Shown piece after piece: positions 57,850-64,000 of a stretch of 64,000 bases of DNA (positions are counted from its first letter, which is position 1; each line of letters begins with the position of its first letter). The notes beneath the pieces are model-generated. The model was not told where the DNA came from and made no database searches. It was given only the letters and a program-made list of their open reading frames with translations. This stretch comes from Eublepharis macularius (lineage: Eukaryota > Chordata > Lepidosauria > Squamata > Eublepharidae), in assembly GCF_028583425.1 (NCBI RefSeq), contig NC_072801.1:62139766-62203765 (forward strand), read 5' to 3'. A program made the position numbers and the translations under genes.

Positions 57850-59842
57850 ATGGAAAAACCACGCTTGGAAGTTGTGATCATCTCTAGCAAGGATGCTGTA
57901 TGTCCGAACAAGCAGGTGGCAGCCCTTGAAGATCAGCCTGTTTGTAAGAGACTCCGAATGGCTTCACCCATTTACCCTCTGGAGTGGGAGACCTCTCTGC
58001 AACCAAATAGGGGTAGGTGCACCTGTTATAATAATGGGAAGTGATATGGGAGGTCGTCCACATAGGCTGTTCTTCATTTCCAAAAACCATCCTTTGTTTG
58101 GTAAATGTAAGGTCTCTTTACAAATTCAAAGATACTAGCAGCTTTGATTTAGTACATAACAATGACAGTATACAGGGTCGCCAAACTTCAGTGGGGCCTA
58201 GAGATCTCCTGGTCATGATTCATCTCCAGACTATAAGAGATCAGTTCCCCTGGAGAAAATGGCTGCTTTGGAGGGTGAACTCTATGGCATTATATGCTGC
58301 TGAACTTCTTCATCTCCCCAAACCTCACTCTCCCTAGGCTTCACCCTCAAATATCCAGGAATTTCCCAACCTGGAGTTGGCAACCCTAAATAAACGTTCT
58401 GACAGACATAAGATGCCATTTTCTTATAGTCTTGCAAGGTGTTGCTTATTTTGGAGCCCTTCAGGGTGGCAATCCTAGCTTTGTGCTGCTTTTTAAAAAT
58501 AAACAATATTTACTTTATTATACCCCACCTTTCTCCCCAATCAGGATGCAAAGCAGCTTCCCTCGTTCTCCTTTTTTCCTAGCCCACTTCAGTAGTTGTG
58601 TCTGTGTAGCCCCCAAGAATTGTTTTAGCCCAGTAGAACTATGGAGCTTATAAGCAAAGGAAGAGGCTGGTTGCTTGGGAGCTTGAAAAGTTTATCTGGG
58701 CTCTTACCACCTTGTGTAAAGAGCTATGTCTTTCAAGCTGCAGATTGCAGCTTGGTTGCCAAATTGTCCAGTTTGTGAACTGTTTTGAAAGAAAAGAATC
58801 CTGCACCTTGGTGGGACTTTAACGTCCCATCAAGTTTTGCAAGCAAGAACCAGTTGTTAAATTTAATTCTGAGAGGCTATCTGTTGCAGTTTCCGGATCA
58901 CTGCTATGTTTATGTGTTGGCTGGCTTAGTTTTGTTGCATTGTTCTGTATGGTGGAAAGATAGATTTAAAGAGATTTTTATTTTAAAATCAATGCATCTT
59001 GCAAATTCTATTCCAGAATAAGCCCTGTAGAACCTACACAGTTTTAAAAAGCAAGCTGTGGTAGTTCTTCTTAGTTGGTTAATGCAGAGAACAATCAGTT
59101 CTGTTTCTACATAAAGTATGTTTTGCTGCTGCAAGGACGGCCTGGGTTTCTGGTGAGGCCTGGCAATTGGGAATTAGGATTGTTGAGTCGCAGTTAACGG
59201 CTTAAAACTGTGTAGGATATTCACCAGGGCCGATTCCAGACAGCCCTCCCCATCCCGAAACGTCGCGCGTCGTCACGCAGAAAACTCGATATTTTGCGTT
59301 TTCTGTGCAACGACGCGCAACAATGCACGACGTTTCGGGATGGGGAGGGCCATCTGGAATCGGCCCAGAATCTTTGTTAAGTGTGGTGTGGTCATGTTTA
59401 GAGCACGGGGAGGAGAATGAACAGCAATTCTATCTATGCATTTGCCTCCAAGGAGCTCAGTGTAGTGAACGTCCCTCCCATCTTATCCCCACAATTGCCT
59501 TGTGAAGTAGGTCAAGCTGTGAAAGAGTGGCTAGCCCAAGGTTACTCAGTGAGGTTGACAAGAGAGTGCGGATTTGAAGGTGGGTCTCAGGGTTCCCCGT
59601 TGTGGTACCCAGGCACCTGCCATGTGCTTCAGGAAAACAGGTTGGTCCATTGTGAAGGCAGGAGCAAGGACTGGCTGTCTTCATGCAAATAAAGAGGCCT
59701 TTCACCTTGGTCATCTTTCTGTGTTTTTGTGTTATTCCCTCTTTTCTCCCCTTGGTGGTGTTTTCTCTCTGTGTGTTTTATCCTGCCTTTCACTCAGTAA
59801 TTGTCATTGTTGTATTCTGTGAGTGTGTATATTACTCATCCT

Positions 59843-59922
<80 letters not shown>

Positions 59923-62807
59923 TCCGCCTCCTGTGGCAGCCATTTTGTAGTGGTCCCTGCCACCCTGCCTCAAAGTCCCAAAGTGGTCCACAGGCTCAGA
60001 AAGGTTGACGTCCTCTCTCTCAATCTAACACTCCAGCCCCGTCCCCATACTGGCTGTTGGACATTCTGGGTACGGGCATGAGGTCAGGTGACTGAGTTTT
60101 AGGGGAAGAACATGGGAATCTGAATTCCTCAGTTTTTTGTTAAGTAGCTTGTAGGATCCTCATTGCTGGTGGAAATGCCGCTATATCACAGAGTTCTGGA
60201 ATAAGATATTAGTTCAGATCAAGCTTATAACATCCTATAAAATACCTTTGAAACCTGAAATCATTTTGGGGGTATTTGGAAAGATCTGAATATACCATCT
60301 ATTAGAAAAGAGTTAATAACAATATTACTTAATGCAGCAAAAACCTCACTGGCATCACATTGGAAATCAAAGTCAATCCCTACGATTAATGGTTTAATAA
60401 AATTTGGGACTTCTTATTGATGGAAAAAATATCCGAAAAGTTTTATCTTCAGGCCAACCCAGTAGGTGTTACAAATTTCTATACAAAATGGGAACCTTTC
60501 TTAGAATTTCTAGCTAAAAACTAACTTTTATTAACAAAAGTTATTTTATTAACAAAAGTTTCAAGAAGTTATGGAAATGGAGAAGTGGGGTTTCTGGTAA
60601 ATTTAACTAATAGGACATTATATCAAAAATGTTACTGCCATAATAGTATGTATCTCGTTTTATGATTGGGTGAAAGTTTATATATAGATAAGGTTATCTT
60701 TGTATTAAAATGGTTGAGATTTAGATATTTAATACTGTTACTGTTCTGTTTTGTAAGTTACAAGTTATAAAATAAAATTTTTATTTAAAAAAAAGGAAAA
60801 GAAGAAGAAGAAGAAAGTAGCTTGTAGGAAATGGTTTTGATCCAATCGGAAGTATTGTGTAGGGTCACAAAACACAGCTGTAGTTGGTTTTAACTTCTGT
60901 TTTCTTCCCACAGACTTTGTTGCCTCCAGCCTGGTTTGCCCCCCAGTAAAACCTCCATCCACACAACCACAAAAAAAACTTCCATGCCGGGTCCCTTATG
61001 ATCCCAATGACTTCACTTCAGATGAGCTGGACCCTGCCTTTGAATGGACAAGGGAGCCCCCTCCAGCAAAGAAATGTAAGAAACCTGTAGGAAGGCTAAG
61101 AGCAGTTTTGTGGGGAGATCATGGGCTCCAGTATGTGACAATGAAATAACTGAAGTCCAATAGTTGTGGGAAAGGCAGCTAAGTAAAAGATTAAAGAAAA
61201 AGAGGATGTCTGAATTCTCTTGGCATAAATTGGCTACCTGTTTCTTCCTGGCAGGGCTCCAGTGCCTTTGAACAGTTGAATGACAGGAAGAAATTCAGCA
61301 GGCACAGCTTTTCCAATTGCCACATCTCCACGCAGGAGCAAAACAACAGAGTTTTGAAGCACACTAAAGAATAACAGATTTATTGTAGCATAAGTTTTCA
61401 TGGACTTGAGCCCACTTTATCAAGGCATAAAGTGTTATTCGCAGTTTGCAGAAATATATTTATAAACGCGCATGGTATAGAGTGAGAGAAAATGGTAAAC
61501 AGAAGGGCCAAGAGGCTGTGGAATGCAAGAATGTTGCATAAAAAGATTACAAAATGAACCCTTTTCTATCTCACAGCCTTTTGGCCCCACTGTTCACAGG
61601 TTTCTTTTTTTTTTACTTTACAGGTATGTGTATATCTTACTTCAATCTACTATGAAATGCAAGTATATCCTGTGAGATATCTGTGGAAACATCCACTGTA
61701 TCCCTCTTGCTTTTCATGAATGTTTAGTACCTCTGTGTATAATCTTTTATTTTTATATACTATATGTGTGTGTGCACAGATATATCTCTGCCAAATGGGG
61801 ATAACATTTCATGCATCAGAGAGGAAGAGGGCTCTAGTCCACAGTGCAGCTTTAAGCTTCCTAGCCCTTATGGTGCCTCCTTTGTTTTTGCAGAAACATA
61901 CTAGCACAGTTGTCAGTCTCGAGAAAGCTGCTCCTGTTGAATTTGATTATAAACCGCTGTTAGAAGCACAGGATTCTTGGTAGAAGAAAAGGGTCCATTA
62001 CAGCTAGGTGGAAGGAGATGACGAGGTTCAATGAAAAGCCTGAATCCTAGCCTTTTTCAGAGTGGCAGGCCTTGGCTGTGGAGGTAGGATTGCGGGGGAG
62101 CCCCTTTGAAAGGACTGACTTCGAAGTTAGAGAAGGAAGTGTAGAGAGTCGGGGTGCCTTCTGTGAGGGGGGAGAGTTGTGTGGGATCAGTTGCAATCAA
62201 GGTGGCTGAAAGCCTGGAGCCAATTACGGTAGGGGTGGCTGGATATGAATCAGGGCAAGAGTCATGTACCAGCAATAGGTCATTGTATCATCCAGCGGAG
62301 CTTGTTGGGTGTTTCAGTCTGCACAAGTAGAGATGGCTGTAGCTGATTCTTCACAGCTATCAAAGTTACAGTAACCTTGCTCTCCTTGCCCTCTGAATTG
62401 CCAAAGGTGGGTGTGTCCCTGGCGCCAGAGGTTCCAGAACAAGCTAAACTGTAAACGTGAGTCAGAAATGGTTTGGCTGGAAATGTTAAATCTTTGCTCA
62501 GCGCAAATAGGCTTTGCTATTCTGGCCAGTGTGTTTCCCCAATACTAAACTCTTATATCGCCTAGTGCCTTCCCGTATTCCAGATGGTGCTGAGGTGGCT
62601 CTCCTGCAAAGCATTCTGGGTCAGTTTCCTCTTGGGTTGCGGCTGGACAAGCTGGTGACCATGATGTGGAAGGAACACAAAGTCCATCTGTGGAAACTGA
62701 GCATGGAGCAAGGCTATAGGGACATCCAACGGTTCTTGGAGAAGGTGCCAGGAGTCAGAGTCAGCATAGCCAAGGGGGGGTCCCGCTACCTCGTGCAAAT
62801 GGTTTGA
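57850..62807 (+). CDS. LOTUS (OST-HTH) domain protein B, unrecognised gene
   Basis: Three coding exons join in frame with phase-1 introns: 57850-58012, 60914-61075 and 62566-62807, giving 188 aa. The N-terminal part (MEKPRLEVVIISSKDAV...) is unrecognised. The middle exon has acidic PYDPNDFTSDELDPAFEWTR. The last exon is a LOTUS/OST-HTH domain (AEVALLQSILGQFPLGLRLD, then WKLSMEQGYRDIQRFLEKVP and GVRVSIAKGGSRYLVQMV). A good acceptor (TTTTTTTCTTCAG, exon from about 57,782) precedes the start by about 68 bases. In the ATG frame an upstream TAA closes the exon, so translation can only begin at or after 57,850 unless another splice exists. The ATG context is only fair (T at -3, G at +4). The TGA is four bases from a strong GTGAGT donor. 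It could be a separate gene or the 3' part of gene A. Confidence 0.72.
58172..58388 (+). mobile_element. GTTGCC-family MITE, LOTUS gene B intron 1
   Basis: A complete copy, from 'CAGGGTCGCCAAACTTCAGT' to 'ACCTGGAGTTGGCAACCCTA'. It is the rightmost copy in the window. Confidence 0.78.
59228..59365. mobile_element. Foldback MITE with CAG target duplication, LOTUS gene B intron 1
   Basis: The ends GGCCGATTCCAGACAGCCCT and AGGGCCATCTGGAATCGGCC pair almost throughout ('CCCATCCCGAAACGTCG' against its complement). CAG flanks both sides (59225-59227 and 59366-59368). It is about 138 bp and non-coding. Confidence 0.8.
59455..59600 (-). repeat. tRNA-derived SINE fragment, minus strand
   Basis: 'TCTTATCCCCACAATTGCCT', 'GGCTAGCCCAAGGTTACTCA' and 'GCGGATTTGAAGGTGGGTCT' are reversed body and B-box blocks of the family at 54,455-54,655. 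Confidence 0.55.
59848..59917. repeat. Compound (GT)n(GA)n microsatellite
   Basis: About 15 GT units run directly into about 19 GA units. The array lies in gene B intron 1. Confidence 0.95.
60205..60812 (+). mobile_element. L1-type LINE 3' end, LOTUS gene B intron 1
   Basis: The A/T-rich segment contains decayed ORF2 C-terminal coding ('ACCTCACTGGCATCACATTG', 'AAATGGGAACCTTTCTTAG', reading approximately as KWEPFLEFL). A 3' UTR and an A-rich tail (60,783 onwards, with GAA repeats) follow. It is 5'-truncated. Confidence 0.75.
61340..61435 (+). repeat. Fragment of the 'AACAGATTTATTGTAGCATA' family
   Basis: 'TAACAGATTTATTGTAGCAT', 'AAGTTTTCATGGACTTGAGC' and 'CCCACTTTATCAAGG' match the middle of the family seen at 54,300 and 63,380. 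Confidence 0.6.
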
Positions 62808-62908
62808 GGTGAGTGTCACTCTCCCCTCCCCTGTCTCATATCCTCAAAGGAGTGCAGTGGGTCTCTTTGGCCTGGCCTTGTCAAGTTTTATTATTTGACA
62901 CTGTTCTG

Positions 62909-63111
62909 GGCCGTTTCCACATGGCTTTCAGAAAACAGCATCTTCATGCGCGAAATCACACGAGAGGACGCTGTTATTGCGTGAAATCGTGCAAGAAGAC
63001 GCTGTCTTCCGCGATAACAGCGTCTTCTTGCGCGATAACAGCATCTTCTTGCGTGATTTCGCGCGTGAAGATGCTGTTTTCCGAAAGAAGGTCAGCCGTG
63101 TGGAAACAGCC
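62909..63111. mobile_element. Foldback transposon (GGCCGTTTCCACA family) with CTG target duplication
   Basis: The ends GGCCGTTTCCACATGGCTTT and AAGGTCAGCCGTGTGGAAAC form a near-perfect hairpin. CTG flanks both sides (62906-62908 and 63112-63114). The interior alternates 'GCGCGAAATC', 'GCTGTTATTGCG' and 'GCGATAACAGCG' words in both orientations. It starts 102 bases past the LOTUS gene B stop. Confidence 0.82.
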
Positions 63112-63379
63112 CTGGTCACTGGGGAGCTGCTGTCCCATTTCCCGATAGAGAAACCTCAAAAAAAATCTCAAGTCATCTGTAGGAAGAATTTGCTTATTTA
63201 TTTTAGATTTTAGCCTACCTGATTCAGAAGGCTTCACGTGGGGAAGAATTACATTTTTAAAACAAAAAAAAAATAATAGAAAAATCAGCATTATAAATGT
63301 TTAAAAGCCCACCCAGTCCCCAGGGACTGAGAGCACCATTCCAAATATGTATGTCTTGTCCTGCTTCCGCACCCTCTTT

Positions 63380-63690
63380 CAGTTCTTGCAGCATCTGACG
63401 AAGAGAACTGTGATTCTCGAAAGCTTATGCTACAATAAAATTGGTTAGTCTTAAAGGTGCTACTGGACTATGTATTGTCGAAGGCTTTCACGGCCGGAGA
63501 ACGATGGTTGTTGGGGGTTTTCCGGGCTGTATTGCCGTGGTCTTGGCATTGTAGTTCCTGACGTTTCGCCAGCAGCTGTGGCTGGCATCTTCAGAGGTGT
63601 AGCACCAAAAGACAGAGATCTCTCAGTCCAGTGCTACTGGACTCTTTTTGATTTTTGCTACTACAGACTAACACGGCTAACTCCTCTGGA
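63380..63690 (+). repeat. 'CATCTGACGAAGAGAACTGTG' repeat, interrupted by a Penelope-related insertion
   Basis: The left part (63,380-63,469: 'CTCGAAAGCTTATGCTACAA', 'TAAAGGTGCTACTGGACT') and the right part (63,631-63,690: 'GTGCTACTGGACTCTTTTTG', 'CTACAGACTAACACGGCTAA') form one repeat split at its GTGCTACTGGACT segment. Confidence 0.75.
63470..63630 (-). mobile_element. Penelope-like element terminal fragment with hammerhead-like core
   Basis: The fragment lies between two copies of the 13-base direct repeat GTGCTACTGGACT (63457-63469 and 63631-63643). On the minus strand it reads CTGAAGA (63594-63588), the hairpin GCCAGC/GCTGGC (63586-63568), GAAA (63567-63564) and GTC (63562-63560). This matches the conserved order of a hammerhead ribozyme. 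Penelope-like retroelements are known to carry such motifs in their terminal repeats. No protein-coding part is present. Confidence 0.65.
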
Positions 63691-63904
63691 TCTATTCACT
63701 CCTTGTGCCCTCCATCTAGTTTCTCCCCACTGGTTCCTCCACCTGTTTTTCATGCACATTTCTCACTTTGAGTTACCCAGAAACTTGACTGTGTGCAGGC
63801 AGAGTTGTGTGCCGTTATTACAAAAACAGACATTGAAAAGTGCACATGTGATGCCTGGCCAAGCCCTGTGATACCAGAAAAGGCTTTAATAGGATTTCAA
63901 GTGA

Positions 63905-63980
63905 GTGGTGGCATAAGAAGAGCCCTACTAGATCAGACCAAAGGCCCATCGGCTCCAGCATCCTGTTTTAGGTAGGGAGC
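63905..63980 (+). repeat. 'AGATCAGACCAAAGGCCCATC' retroposon, cut by the window end
   Basis: 'GGCATAAGAAGAGCCCTACT' and 'CTCCAGCATCCTGTTTTA' match the 5' part of the family at 28,370 and 28,895. Confidence 0.65.
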
Positions 63981-64000
63981 CATGTCACTCTACAGTCGAA

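Overview
This is vertebrate nuclear DNA, most likely from a squamate reptile. Genes have small exons, GT-AG introns and CpG-island promoters. The space between them is filled with repeats typical of lizards: tRNA-derived and 5S-derived SINEs, L1 and L2 LINE 3' ends, many short hAT-type and foldback DNA transposons, and a Penelope-like fragment. I cannot name the species. No retroviral or other virus-like element was recognised.

Layout. Positions 1-8,200 hold no exon that I recognise, only repeats and unique DNA. A CpG-rich promoter with an unusual cluster of CCAAT boxes lies at about 8,240-9,200. By synteny it is probably the 5' end of CNOT3, transcribed leftwards with its coding exons outside the window. 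PRPF31 (minus strand, 13 coding exons, 499 aa) fills 11,357-19,071. A bidirectional promoter at about 20,100-20,880 separates it from TFPT (plus strand, 21,796-25,876, 245 aa). NDUFA3 (minus strand, four exons, 83 aa) occupies 27,450-30,388. An OSCAR/GPVI-like immunoglobulin receptor (plus strand, about 34,569-43,408) follows. This reproduces the mammalian CNOT3-PRPF31-TFPT-NDUFA3-OSCAR block in order and orientation, so the left end of the leukocyte receptor complex is conserved here.

Beyond the receptor, where I know of no mammalian counterpart, lie two plus-strand gene models that each carry one LOTUS (OST-HTH) domain. Gene A (48,101-52,579, 579 aa) has an N-terminal LOTUS domain and a long disordered tail. 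Gene B (57,850-62,807, 188 aa) has a C-terminal LOTUS domain. LOTUS domains otherwise mark germ-granule and piRNA proteins (TDRD5, TDRD7, Oskar, MARF1). This pair is the best candidate here for something undescribed.

The repeat landscape is uneven. A roughly 220-bp hAT-type MITE with GTTGCC ends occurs about 18 times, all to the right of 19.8 kb. Other notable elements are a foldback transposon nested inside a relative, several long hairpins, two hAT MITEs with octamer-like motifs and perfect 8-bp target duplications, and a Penelope-related insertion with a hammerhead-ribozyme-like core at the right end. All exon joins and family calls were made by eye; none has been tested by alignment or transcript data.
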